Source: an uncultured Paracoccaceae bacterium
GTDB lineage: Bacteria > Pseudomonadota > Alphaproteobacteria > Rhodobacterales > Rhodobacteraceae
Direction: 5' to 3'
Length of the DNA: 7,595 nt
NCBI GenBank assembly: GCA_937132145.1
Contig: CAKZNY010000093.1
Coordinates: 1 to 7,595, forward strand
A program made the position numbers and the translations under genes. The notes under the pieces are model-generated. The model was not told the DNA's origin. It was given only the letters and a program-made list of their open reading frames with translations, and did not search any database. Shown in pieces: positions 1 through 6,318 of this stretch (position 1 is its first letter; every line of letters begins with the position of its first letter).

Positions 1-274
1 ATTTTGTGACATCCGTGCCGATCCCCTCGACGACACCGGCGAAATAGCTGCCCAGAATGTTTTTCCGTGGTTTTGTGATCCCGAAGATAAGCCGCAGGGG
101 CAGCGCGAACCATTTCACCTGAAAGTTAAAACTCCGCATCTCGCAATCGGCTTTGGTCACCTCGGCGGCTCGCACCTTAACCAAAAGCTGGTTAGGTTTC
201 GGCTTCGGTTTGTCAACCTCGGCCACATGCAATACATCCGGTGAGCCGTATTTTTTGTACACAACTGCTTTCAT
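1..274 (-). CDS. Medium-chain dehydrogenase/reductase (quinone oxidoreductase-like), N-terminal part, cut by left window edge
   Basis: Only the first 91 codons are present; the gene runs off the left edge. The translation opens MKAVVYKKYGSPDVLHVAEV, the usual N-terminal strand pattern of the GroES-like domain of NAD(P)-dependent medium-chain alcohol dehydrogenases and quinone reductases. It continues with a V-x3-D-x3-R motif (VTKADCEMR, about residues 43-51) and, near residues 74-88, the ILGSYFAGVVEGIGTDV segment that matches the family's G-x4-G-x-V-x3-G-x2-V block. The catalytic-zinc cysteine context of classical alcohol dehydrogenases (GxCHTD) is not seen, which favours the zinc-free quinone-reductase side of the family. 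The Rossmann NAD(P)-binding domain lies outside the window, so cofactor and substrate cannot be judged. The ATG is preceded six bases upstream by a strong GGAGG, which fixes the start. It diverges from the DUF3179 gene. Confidence 0.85.
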   Translation of the reverse strand, partial: MKAVVYKKYGSPDVLHVAEVDKPKPKPNQLLVKVRAAEVTKADCEMRSFNFQVKWFALPLRLIFGITKPRKNILGSYFAGVVEGIGTDVTK

Positions 275-379
275 CGCTGCCTCCAATTCCTCGCGTTTGG
301 ACAACTTAGCGTGAGTGGGGCTAGCGCGCCACGAATTTCATAGACAGGTTAAGCACACACATTATGAAAGAGAGCTGTC
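275..379. promoter_or_regulatory. Divergent intergenic region between the MDR and DUF3179 genes
   Basis: This 105-base gap must hold the promoters for both flanking genes because they point away from each other. On the minus side a GGAGG (complement of 280-284) serves the dehydrogenase. On the plus side an AGAGAG (369-374) about five bases before the ATG serves the DUF3179 gene. I could not find a convincing -35/-10 pair: TAGACA (341-346) with TATGAA (363-368) has a 16-base spacer but would start transcription inside the ribosome binding site, so I do not accept it. Confidence 0.4.
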
Positions 380-1348
380 ATGTTTCGAAAAATTGTAATT
401 ACCCTGATGCTGTCAGTCATCGCACTGCCCGCCCTTGCCCAAACGGCAAGTCAAACGCGTGGCTGGCCAAACACGGATTTCACCAAATTCTCGGTTGATT
501 TTGACGAGATCATATCAGGCGGCCCCGGTAAAGACGGCATTCCATCCCTCGCCAGTGTTGAGGTAGTGCCGGTTTCCGAGGTCACGTTTTCCGAACGTGA
601 ACCCGTTGTTACAGTGGAAATTGACGGCGCAATCCCGCGCGCATACCCCATCCGCTACCTCACGTGGCACGAGATTGCCAACGACGAACTTGGCGGCATC
701 CCCATTGCCGTGACCTTCTGCCCGCTGTGTAATTCGGCGGTGGTGTTTGACCGTCGCCTTGACGGACAAGTGCTGGATTTTGGGGTTTCGGGCAACCTGC
801 GGCACTCGGATATGATCATGTTTGACCGCCAGACCGACAGTTGGTGGCAGCAGATCACCGGCGAGGGGATTGTTGGCGAGATGACCGGAAAGCAACTGAT
901 CCAAATCGTTAGCTGGATGGAATCGCTTGGTGAATTTCGCGAGCGGAACCCTGACGGGGAGGTTATGGCCCAGCCGAGAAACTTCAACCGCATGTATGGG
1001 GCTAACCCCTATGCGGGCTATGATACCTCGCGCAGTCCGTTCCTGTATCGCGGCGAAAACCCACCCTTTGGCATAGAACCGCTGTCGCGTGTGATCCGGG
1101 TTGGCAACCGTGCATGGCCGCTGGAACGCCTTCAGAAAAACTACGAGATAACCGAGGCTGGTGTGCGTATAGTTTGGAAAGCCGGCATGGCCACAGCGCT
1201 TGGAAATCGGGTGATTGCGGATGCTAAGGACATTGGCAGTATTCGGGTTTATGACGCGGAAACAGGCGAAGACGTGCTTCACGAAGTCTCGTTCGCGTTT
1301 GCTTTCCATGCGTTTGCGCCGGACGGCGAATGGATGCTTGGGGATTGA
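380..1348 (+). CDS. Secreted DUF3179 family protein
   Basis: A 322-residue protein with a clear signal peptide: basic MFRK, a hydrophobic core to about residue 18, and an ALA-Q cleavage site near residues 20/21, so the product is predicted to be periplasmic. The rest matches DUF3179. It has KDGIPSL (51-57), then TWHEI (95-99), then a strongly conserved block with VTFCPLCNSAVVFDR (C114 and C117), a GNLRHSDMIMFDRQT segment (138-152) and a WW near 155. The C-terminal end (FAFHAFAPDG, 307-316) also fits the family. The biochemical role of DUF3179 proteins is not established as far as I know. The CPLC pair and nearby conserved histidines (H97, H142, H310) suggest metal binding or redox chemistry, which is inference. 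The length is normal for the family and the gene looks intact. The start is supported by an AGAGAG just upstream. It is followed by a hairpin and faces tyrS tail to tail. Confidence 0.9.
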   Translation: MFRKIVITLMLSVIALPALAQTASQTRGWPNTDFTKFSVDFDEIISGGPGKDGIPSLASVEVVPVSEVTFSEREPVVTVEIDGAIPRAYPIRYLTWHEIANDELGGIPIAVTFCPLCNSAVVFDRRLDGQVLDFGVSGNLRHSDMIMFDRQTDSWWQQITGEGIVGEMTGKQLIQIVSWMESLGEFRERNPDGEVMAQPRNFNRMYGANPYAGYDTSRSPFLYRGENPPFGIEPLSRVIRVGNRAWPLERLQKNYEITEAGVRIVWKAGMATALGNRVIADAKDIGSIRVYDAETGEDVLHEVSFAFAFHAFAPDGEWMLGD

Positions 1349-1357
1349 TCAAATGGC

Positions 1358-1380
1358 GATCCCGCACTCGATGCGGGATC
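1358..1380. terminator. Perfect 9-bp stem-loop between convergent genes, terminator-like / REP-like
   Basis: GATCCCGCA (1358-1366) pairs perfectly with TGCGGGATC (1372-1380) across a five-base loop CTCGA. It sits 10 bases after the DUF3179 stop and 50 bases after the tyrS stop, the right place for a shared bidirectional terminator. Neither side has a good T-run directly after the stem (the plus strand has TTTTA only some 20 bases on), so it is not a textbook intrinsic terminator. Stem-loops built on this GATCCCGC-type core recur between genes in many alphaproteobacterial genomes, so it may equally be a copy of a dispersed palindromic repeat. Confidence 0.6.
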
Positions 1381-1429
1381 ACGCCTGTCGCAAATCGGTC
1401 GGTTTTATAGCAACGCGACACGAGTGCCG

Positions 1430-2686
1430 TTAGTCGGCCAGTTTCACCAACGCATGGCGTTTTTTGCCTGCGGACAGTTTGACGGTCTTGGCAATCGCTT
1501 CTGCCGACACCATCGTGCCCGCGTCCGTCACCACCACATCGTCCATCTTCGCGCCACCCGACGCAATCGTGCGCTTGGCCTCTTTACCCGAAGGTGCCAG
1601 ACCGGATTTCACGTAAAGCTGCACGATGGAAATCCCGTTTTCGCCAATATCGGCGGCAGCAAGCGTTATAGTCGGCAGGTCATCGCCCACCCCGCCTTTT
1701 TCGAACACTTCTACGGCTGTGGCCGCCGCAGTGCTTGCTGCGGTTGCGCCGTGGGCCAGCGTTGTGACCTCGTTTGCCAGAATAATCTTGGCCTCGTTAA
1801 TATCCGAGCCTTGCAGCGCGCCGAGGCGTTCGCACTCAACAATCGGCAGCTCCGTGTAAAGTTTCAGGAACCGTGTCACATCCGCATCCAGCGTATTGCG
1901 CCAGAACTGCCAGAACTCGTAGGGCGAGCGCATGTCGGCGTTCAGCCACACCGCCCCGTCCTGCGATTTGCCCATCTTTTTGCCATCCGCCGTGGTTAAC
2001 AGCGGCGAGGTCAGCCCGAACACCGTGGCTTTCGACATGCGGCGGCTAAGGTCGATGCCGTTAACGATATTGCCCCATTGATCCGAGCCACCCAGTTGCA
2101 AAAGACACCCGAATTGTCGGTTAATCTCCATGAAATCATAGGCTTGCAGGATCATGTAGTTGAACTCCAGAAAGCTCAACGATTGTTCGCGATCCATGCG
2201 GGATTTAACACTTTCAAAGCTCAGCATCCGGTTAACCGAGAAATGCCGCCCCACATCGCGCAGGAATGTCAGGTAATTCAGCCCGTCCAGCCAATCCGCG
2301 TTGTTCAGCATCCGCGCGTCAGACGGGCCATCGCCAAACGTCACGTAATTGGCAAAAACCTGCTTGATCCCCGCAATATTCTCGGCGATCTGCGTGTCGT
2401 CCAGCAACGAGCGCTCATCCGAGCGAAACGACGGATCCCCCACCTTGGAGGTGCCGCCACCCATAAGAACCAGTGGCTGATGGCCGGTTTTTTGCAACCA
2501 GCGCAGCATCATGATCTGGATGAGCGACCCGACATGCAGCGATTTCGCCGTTGCATCAAACCCGATATACGCCGGAACAATGCCATTCATTAGCGCGTCA
2601 TCAAGGCCTTCCATATCGGTGCAATCCGACAGGAAGCCACGGTCCTGCATCACGCGCAGAAATTCGCTTTTTGGCTTGTAGGTCAT
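1430..2686 (-). CDS. tyrS: Tyrosyl-tRNA synthetase
   Basis: This 418-residue class I aminoacyl-tRNA synthetase charges tRNA-Tyr with tyrosine in the cytoplasm. It has the family's full set of marks: Y40 and D44 in [17 protein letters not shown], where HVGSL (51-55) is the HIGH-type ATP motif; [13 protein letters not shown] (74-86); the tyrosine-binding YMILQAYDF (177-185); GGSDQWGNI (199-207); and KKMGKS (236-241) as the KMSKS loop. Residues from about 350 to the end form the S4-like tRNA-binding domain ([20 protein letters not shown]). The length is normal for bacterial TyrRS. The reading frame stays open for 45 more codons upstream, but that stretch resembles no TyrRS, and the ATG at 2684-2686 has an AGGA eight to eleven bases before it, so I chose this start. 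It diverges from the DUF2238-like gene. No T-box is visible in the short leader, as expected outside the Firmicutes. Confidence 0.97.
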   Translation of the reverse strand: MTYKPKSEFLRVMQDRGFLSDCTDMEGLDDALMNGIVPAYIGFDATAKSLHVGSLIQIMMLRWLQKTGHQPLVLMGGGTSKVGDPSFRSDERSLLDDTQIAENIAGIKQVFANYVTFGDGPSDARMLNNADWLDGLNYLTFLRDVGRHFSVNRMLSFESVKSRMDREQSLSFLEFNYMILQAYDFMEINRQFGCLLQLGGSDQWGNIVNGIDLSRRMSKATVFGLTSPLLTTADGKKMGKSQDGAVWLNADMRSPYEFWQFWRNTLDADVTRFLKLYTELPIVECERLGALQGSDINEAKIILANEVTTLAHGATAASTAAATAVEVFEKGGVGDDLPTITLAAADIGENGISIVQLYVKSGLAPSGKEAKRTIASGGAKMDDVVVTDAGTMVSAEAIAKTVKLSAGKKRHALVKLAD

Positions 2687-2803
2687 TGTTCCATTCCTAT
2701 GTATAATTGGTGCGGCGATGTATAACGATTGATACGCGAAAGGGAAGGGTTTGCGCTTCAATTCCAGTGCTTGGAAGCGTAGCATCCGTACAGGAGGTGC
2801 GAT
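2687..2803. promoter_or_regulatory. Divergent intergenic region of tyrS and the DUF2238-like gene, with two ATGTATAA repeats
   Basis: This 117-base gap carries the promoters of two genes pointing apart. It contains an AT-rich patch with two direct copies of ATGTATAA (2699-2706 and 2718-2725), 19 bases start to start. Read on the minus strand each copy gives TTATACAT, a plausible -10 element for tyrS; read on the plus strand the first gives TATAAT (2702-2707). No matching -35 box at 16-18 bases is convincing for either strand, so exact promoter positions remain open. Confidence 0.4.
2792..2798 (+). promoter_or_regulatory. Strong Shine-Dalgarno deciding a TTG start
   Basis: AGGAGGT is a full-length match to the anti-Shine-Dalgarno core and lies five bases before TTG at 2804. 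The GTG that overlaps it is in another frame and no ATG in the correct frame is nearby, so TTG is the start of the membrane protein gene. Confidence 0.8.
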
Positions 2804-3439
2804 TTGCGGCCATTTAACCAAAGTCTCGTTGTGTATGTCATCTGGTTACTGCTGCTTGGCGGCGGGGCATTTGCCATCTATGAGCGGCAATGGGAGACGC
2901 TTTTCGTGACGATTTTAACCTTCGCCCTGACCTTCGCTCCGCTGCAATTTCAACGGTTTTACCACGTCAAAATTCCGGTATTTTTCACATCGGCGATCAT
3001 CGTATTCACCTATTCGGCGCTTTTTCTTGGCGAGATAGGTAACTTTTACGAACGCGTGTGGTGGTGGGACATCTTGCTGCACGGCGGCGCGGCCATCGGT
3101 TTCGGGCTTATCGGGTTCATTATGATTTTGATGCTGTTTCGGGGTGATAAATACGCAGCCCCGCCGATCGCACTGGCATGGTTTGCGTTTTGTTTTGCGA
3201 TGACCATTGGCGTGTTGTGGGAAGTTTTCGAATTTGGCATGGATGCGTTATTCGGCCTGAACATGCAGAAATCCGGTTTGGCCGATACGATGTACGACCT
3301 GATCGTCGATACATTCGGGGCTTTTGTCGGCGCCAGCGCCGGGTTCTTCTACCTTAAAGGTCGATGGTTCGGCGGACTGGCAGGGATGATCAACGAGTTT
3401 GTCGAAACCAATCAGGATTTATTCGACAAAGATAAATAA
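2804..3439 (+). CDS. DUF2238/YjdF-like inner-membrane protein
   Basis: A 211-residue integral membrane protein of unknown function. About six hydrophobic segments can be seen, near residues 8-27, 31-48, 57-76, 89-112, 121-142 and 166-184. Conserved polar residues sit inside or beside these helices: WWWDILLH (86-93), WEVFEFGMD (139-147) and [17 protein letters not shown] (161-177). This D-x3-H, WE-x2-EF-x2-D and D-x3-DL-x2-D pattern is what marks the DUF2238/YjdF group. Acidic and histidine residues in membrane helices suggest ion or metal handling, but this is inference and no substrate is known to me. The short charged tail ([11 protein letters not shown]) is probably cytoplasmic. Translation starts at TTG behind a near-perfect AGGAGGT. 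The gene ends three bases from the stop of the convergent EEP gene, with no terminator between them. It could instead be a divergent relative in an unnamed family. Confidence 0.75.
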   Translation: MRPFNQSLVVYVIWLLLLGGGAFAIYERQWETLFVTILTFALTFAPLQFQRFYHVKIPVFFTSAIIVFTYSALFLGEIGNFYERVWWWDILLHGGAAIGFGLIGFIMILMLFRGDKYAAPPIALAWFAFCFAMTIGVLWEVFEFGMDALFGLNMQKSGLADTMYDLIVDTFGAFVGASAGFFYLKGRWFGGLAGMINEFVETNQDLFDKDK

Positions 3440-3442
3440 AGA

Positions 3443-4150
3443 TCACGCCGTAACCCGTTGGGAAACCTGAATATCTGCATAAATTGGTAAATGGTCCGAC
3501 GCCACGCGGGATAGTTCCGAGTGATGCACCGCACCGTGCAGCAAATCCAGATCATTGCGCAAAATTATCCGGTCAAGCGAGGCCACTGGTCGCGAAGAAT
3601 GGAAGCTCGGGCCGGGGGTGGAGACTATGTATTCATCCCCGAATTCATCAAGACTGCCACCGGGCCGCCACTCATTCAAATCGCCCATAATAAGCGTCGG
3701 TATTTGGGCATTCAGGCGTTGTATTTGACTGGTAACGGCACGGATTTGCTGCCGCCGGAACGAGCGCATCAAGGACAGATGCATGCCCACGATACGAAGG
3801 TGTTCGCCGTGCACAAAAATATCGGCGGATATTGCGCCGCGCGGTTCCAGCACCGGAATATCGTGGCGACGTTCAACCATCACCTCGGCGTCTTTTCGCA
3901 CCAGAAGGGCGTTACCATGCCAGCCAATACTGTCGGGGCGCGTCGCGATTTCAACAACTTTCAGGTCGGTTTCACGCTCAATCATCTCGCGCGGAATGGT
4001 TGTCTCGCGCAGGCCCGTGCGGCGGTCAACTTCCTGTAAAGCCACCACATCGGCGTTGATTTCGTTAAGAATTTCCAGAATCCGTTCGGGGCGGCGCTTA
4101 CGATCAAGCCCGACGCTTTTGCGAATATTATAAGATGCTACCCGGATCAC
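3443..4150 (-). CDS. Endonuclease/exonuclease/phosphatase (EEP) family protein
   Basis: A 235-residue metal-dependent phosphoesterase of the EEP superfamily (DNase I, exonuclease III, sphingomyelinase and inositol phosphatase relatives). The active-site set is complete and in order: N8 in SYNIRK; E40 in VVALQEVD; GWHGNALLV (76-84); RGAIS (104-108); H124 in GMHLSL; D157 and N159 in MGDLNEW; D193 in SLDRI; and the D219-H220 pair in ASDHLPI. These residues bind Mg2+ and activate water for attack on a phosphodiester. No signal peptide or membrane segment is visible, so the protein is probably cytoplasmic. The substrate (DNA, RNA, phospholipid head group) cannot be read from the sequence. The start is GTG, with GGAG (complement of 4157-4160) six bases before it. 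It lies 58 bases downstream of the ferredoxin-ASKHA gene on the same strand, with its own likely promoter. Confidence 0.9.
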   Translation of the reverse strand: MIRVASYNIRKSVGLDRKRRPERILEILNEINADVVALQEVDRRTGLRETTIPREMIERETDLKVVEIATRPDSIGWHGNALLVRKDAEVMVERRHDIPVLEPRGAISADIFVHGEHLRIVGMHLSLMRSFRRQQIRAVTSQIQRLNAQIPTLIMGDLNEWRPGGSLDEFGDEYIVSTPGPSFHSSRPVASLDRIILRNDLDLLHGAVHHSELSRVASDHLPIYADIQVSQRVTA

Positions 4151-4154
4151 TGCT

Positions 4155-4195
4155 CGCTCCGTTTTTTATTGTATCCCCTATATAGGGGCGGAGCG
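4155..4195 (-). promoter_or_regulatory. Leader inverted repeat that can pair with the EEP ribosome binding site
   Basis: On the minus strand CGCTCCG (complement of 4189-4195) is exactly complementary to CGGAGCG (complement of 4155-4161), which contains the GGAG ribosome binding site of the EEP gene. Between them is a perfect 14-base palindrome, CCCCTATATAGGGG (4175-4188), which can form its own five-pair stem with an ATAT loop. A transcript reading through from the gene upstream would therefore be able to hide the EEP ribosome binding site. No T-run follows, so it is not an intrinsic terminator. Confidence 0.5.
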
Positions 4196-4207
4196 CCTGC
4201 ATTTCAA
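4179..4207 (-). promoter_or_regulatory. Likely sigma-70 type promoter for the EEP gene
   Basis: On the minus strand TTGAAA (complement of 4202-4207) is followed after exactly 17 bases by TATATA (complement of 4179-4184), a good -35/-10 pair. It begins two bases beyond the stop codon of the ferredoxin-ASKHA gene and would start transcription near 4172, giving a leader of about 22 bases that includes the ribosome binding site but not its upstream complement. The -10 box is the centre of the 14-base palindrome, so a repressor site is also possible. Confidence 0.55.
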
Positions 4208-4208
4208 T

Positions 4209-6227
4209 TCACCGCCGTCTACGCCGCGCCCCTTGCTTGACGTTGAAATTCACATCAGGGATATCAACGATTTTGTTTAGCAGCGGAAACGGGTCCGTTG
4301 CATGCGGGATGCTGGAGGCATTGACGAAATGCTCTTGAAACATCGGCTCGATGGCGGTTTCGATTTTGTGGATTTTGTGCACAACTTCTTCGATTTCACG
4401 CCGCGCCGAGACGTTCAGCAACGCAATCCGCGCCCCTGTGCCCGCAGCATTTCCGGCCGAAACCACGTTTTCCAACGGGCAATCCGGTATCATCCCCAAA
4501 ACCATCGCGTGCTTGGCCGAGATATGCGCCCCGAACGCTCCGGCCAGTGTCACACGGTTAACGGACTCGACACCCATCTTGTCCATCAACAACCGCGCCC
4601 CCGCATAAAGCGCGGCCTTGGCCAACTGGATCGCCCGAACGTCGCCGTTGGTGACCGTAATAAGGGGGCCGCCTGCGGCGGCGGCATCGTGTAGAACATA
4701 GGCATTCGTGCGGCCATCAGGGATGCAGCGCGGCGTTCCCGTTTGTTCCGCCGAGCCGATCAACCCGCTTGCATCCAGCAAGCCTGCCAGACGCATTTCG
4801 GCAATTACTTCGATAATACCTGATCCACAAATGCCGGTGATGCCACTGGACAGCGTTGCGGCCTCGAAGCCTTCTTCATTGGACCACAGATCGCAGCCGA
4901 TAACCTTGAAGCGTGGCTCTTTGGTCACCGGATCAATCCGCACGTTTTCAATCGCACCGGGGGCGGCGCGTTGGCCAGACGAAATCTGTGCGCCCTCGAA
5001 CGCCGGACCCGTGGGGGAAGAGCAAGCCAGAACCCGATCCTTGTTGCCCAGCAAAATCTCGGCGTTGGTGCCAACGTCAATGATCAACACCAGCTCGTCG
5101 GAATTATAGGGGGCCTCGGACAGCGCCACCGCTGCCGCATCCGCACCGACATGCCCCGCGATACAAGGCAGGATGTACAGGCGCGCTTCGGGGTGCATGA
5201 CCATGTCTACTTCACTGGCCCAAAGCGATACCGCGCCCGAGCTTGCCAAAGCGAAGGGCGCTTGGCCTAGCTCCACCGGGTTGATGCCAAGGAACAGGTG
5301 GTGCATGATGGGGTTTCCGACCAGCACGGCCTCGACGATCAACTCGCGGTCAATTTCAGCCTCGGCCGAGACCTGCACGATCAGCGCGTTCATTGATTCG
5401 CGCACCACGCGGGTCAGATCCTCTTCGCCGCCAGGGTTCATCATCACATAAGATACGCGGCTCATCAGGTCTTCGCCGAACCGGATTTGCGGGTTCATGA
5501 TGCCCGACGATGCCACAACCTCGCCGCTTTGCAGGTCGCACAGGTGTGCGGCAATCGTGGTGGACCCCAGATCAATCGCCAACCCGTAGATCGAGCCTTC
5601 ATAGAACCCCGGCCAAACCTGCATAATATGCGCGGGACCTATTCCACTGTGGTGAATGGCGCAGGTGACTTTCCATTTCCCCTTGCGAAGGGCCGGTTGC
5701 AGCAGTTGTAACGTGCGTAAATCACTGCCCGCAACGTCCAGATCCCATTGCTCTTTCAGTGCCTTTTTCAAGCGCTCCAGATCGCCCGAGGGCTCGTGCA
5801 TGTCGGGTTCCTGCACCTCGACATAATATAGCTTCGTCGCCGGTTCCATCGTGATTTCACGGGCCTCGGCACGTTTGCGCACGACTTGTTTGTGCACTTG
5901 GGATTCAGGGGGCACGTCGATCACAACGTCGGATTGCACCGTCGCCTGACAGCCCAACCGCCGCCCCTTGGGCAACCCGCGCAGGGTGTCGTATTTTTCC
6001 TCGACCGAGTTCCATTCCGAAAGTGCTGTGGCGGTAACGGTCACCCCGTGCTTGGCAAACGCACCAAATGCAGGCGTGATCTGGCATTTCGAACAAATCC
6101 CGCGCCCGCCACAAACACTATCGAGGTCCACACCCAGTTTTCGCGCCGCCGTCAGCACAGGCGTGCCCACAGGGAAGCGCCCGCGTTTGCCCGAAGGGGT
6201 AAATATGACCAGTGGATCGTCGCTCAT
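4209..6227 (-). CDS. Ferredoxin-ASKHA corrinoid reactivase (RACo/RamA-like, DUF4445)
   Basis: A 672-residue cytoplasmic protein with the architecture of corrinoid activators, which use ATP and a low-potential electron to return inactive Co(II) cobalamin to the Co(I) form in methyltransferases. The N-terminal 2Fe-2S ferredoxin domain (about 5-110) has C39, C45 and C48 in VCGGRGICSKC and C93 in LGCQ. A linker domain (about 120-210) follows. The ASKHA ATPase domain begins near 213, with phosphate-loop motifs DLGSTT (219-224) and DVGTNAE (384-390), the GNPIMHH segment (304-310) and LAGAFGAHI (561-569). The tail is very basic (ARRRRR). In the Rhodobacterales relative Phaeobacter, a RamA-like protein has been linked genetically to a split, multi-part methionine synthase; this gene may do the same job, but no methyltransferase or corrinoid protein gene is in the window. 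The ATG has only a weak GAG ribosome binding site, lying inside a hairpin. The frame is intact and complete. Confidence 0.88.
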   Translation of the reverse strand: MSDDPLVIFTPSGKRGRFPVGTPVLTAARKLGVDLDSVCGGRGICSKCQITPAFGAFAKHGVTVTATALSEWNSVEEKYDTLRGLPKGRRLGCQATVQSDVVIDVPPESQVHKQVVRKRAEAREITMEPATKLYYVEVQEPDMHEPSGDLERLKKALKEQWDLDVAGSDLRTLQLLQPALRKGKWKVTCAIHHSGIGPAHIMQVWPGFYEGSIYGLAIDLGSTTIAAHLCDLQSGEVVASSGIMNPQIRFGEDLMSRVSYVMMNPGGEEDLTRVVRESMNALIVQVSAEAEIDRELIVEAVLVGNPIMHHLFLGINPVELGQAPFALASSGAVSLWASEVDMVMHPEARLYILPCIAGHVGADAAAVALSEAPYNSDELVLIIDVGTNAEILLGNKDRVLACSSPTGPAFEGAQISSGQRAAPGAIENVRIDPVTKEPRFKVIGCDLWSNEEGFEAATLSSGITGICGSGIIEVIAEMRLAGLLDASGLIGSAEQTGTPRCIPDGRTNAYVLHDAAAAGGPLITVTNGDVRAIQLAKAALYAGARLLMDKMGVESVNRVTLAGAFGAHISAKHAMVLGMIPDCPLENVVSAGNAAGTGARIALLNVSARREIEEVVHKIHKIETAIEPMFQEHFVNASSIPHATDPFPLLNKIVDIPDVNFNVKQGARRRRR

Positions 6228-6230
6228 TTC

Positions 6231-6263
6231 AGTATCTCGCAGATAGTTTCAGCGAGTAATACT
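6231..6263 (-). promoter_or_regulatory. Start-proximal hairpin covering the weak ribosome binding site of the reactivase gene
   Basis: On the minus strand AGTAT-TA-CTCGC pairs with GCGAG-ATACT across an 11-base loop: ten base pairs with one two-base bulge, ending three bases before the ATG of the reactivase. The GCGAG arm is the only ribosome-binding-like sequence, so folding would limit translation. As DNA it is also a dyad that could bind a regulator. Both readings are inference from the base pairing. Confidence 0.5.
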
Positions 6264-6318
6264 ATTTCTTACGCCAAGATTGAAAGGCGAATACGACGGT
6301 TTGGGGGATTGTTTGCGC
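6264..6318 (-). other. Remaining gap between the cytochrome c stop and the reactivase leader
   Basis: Besides the start-proximal hairpin, this gap holds a short inverted repeat, CGCC (6272-6275) and GGCG (6286-6289), with a 10-base loop. It lacks a following T-run, so it is a poor terminator for the cytochrome gene. I see no clear promoter: TATTAC (complement of 6256-6261) as a -10 box has only a weak -35 partner. Read-through from the cytochrome gene is possible. Confidence 0.3.

Noticed and set aside
341..368. TAGACA-16-TATGAA promoter-like pair before the DUF3179 gene
   Set aside because: It would start transcription about five bases before the ATG and cut off the ribosome binding site.
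515..1309. 264-codon open frame on the minus strand opposite the DUF3179 gene
   Set aside because: Its translation resembles no protein family, while the plus strand encodes a complete signal peptide and DUF3179 blocks; it is a shadow frame of a GC-rich gene.
2078..2593. 171-codon plus-strand frame inside tyrS
   Set aside because: Antisense shadow of conserved TyrRS sequence with no recognisable domain.
2687..2821. 45-codon N-terminal extension of TyrRS from an upstream ATG
   Set aside because: The extra residues match nothing in TyrRS, would overlap the start of the divergent membrane protein gene, and the ATG at 2686 has a proper ribosome binding site.
3521..4039. 172-codon plus-strand frame inside the EEP gene
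   Set aside because: Antisense to an EEP protein with a complete active site; the translation shows no family features.
6228..6318. Cobalamin or SAM riboswitch before the reactivase gene
   Set aside because: The gap is only 91 bases and contains no B12-box or SAM-II-like conserved segment that I can recognise; only simple hairpins are present.
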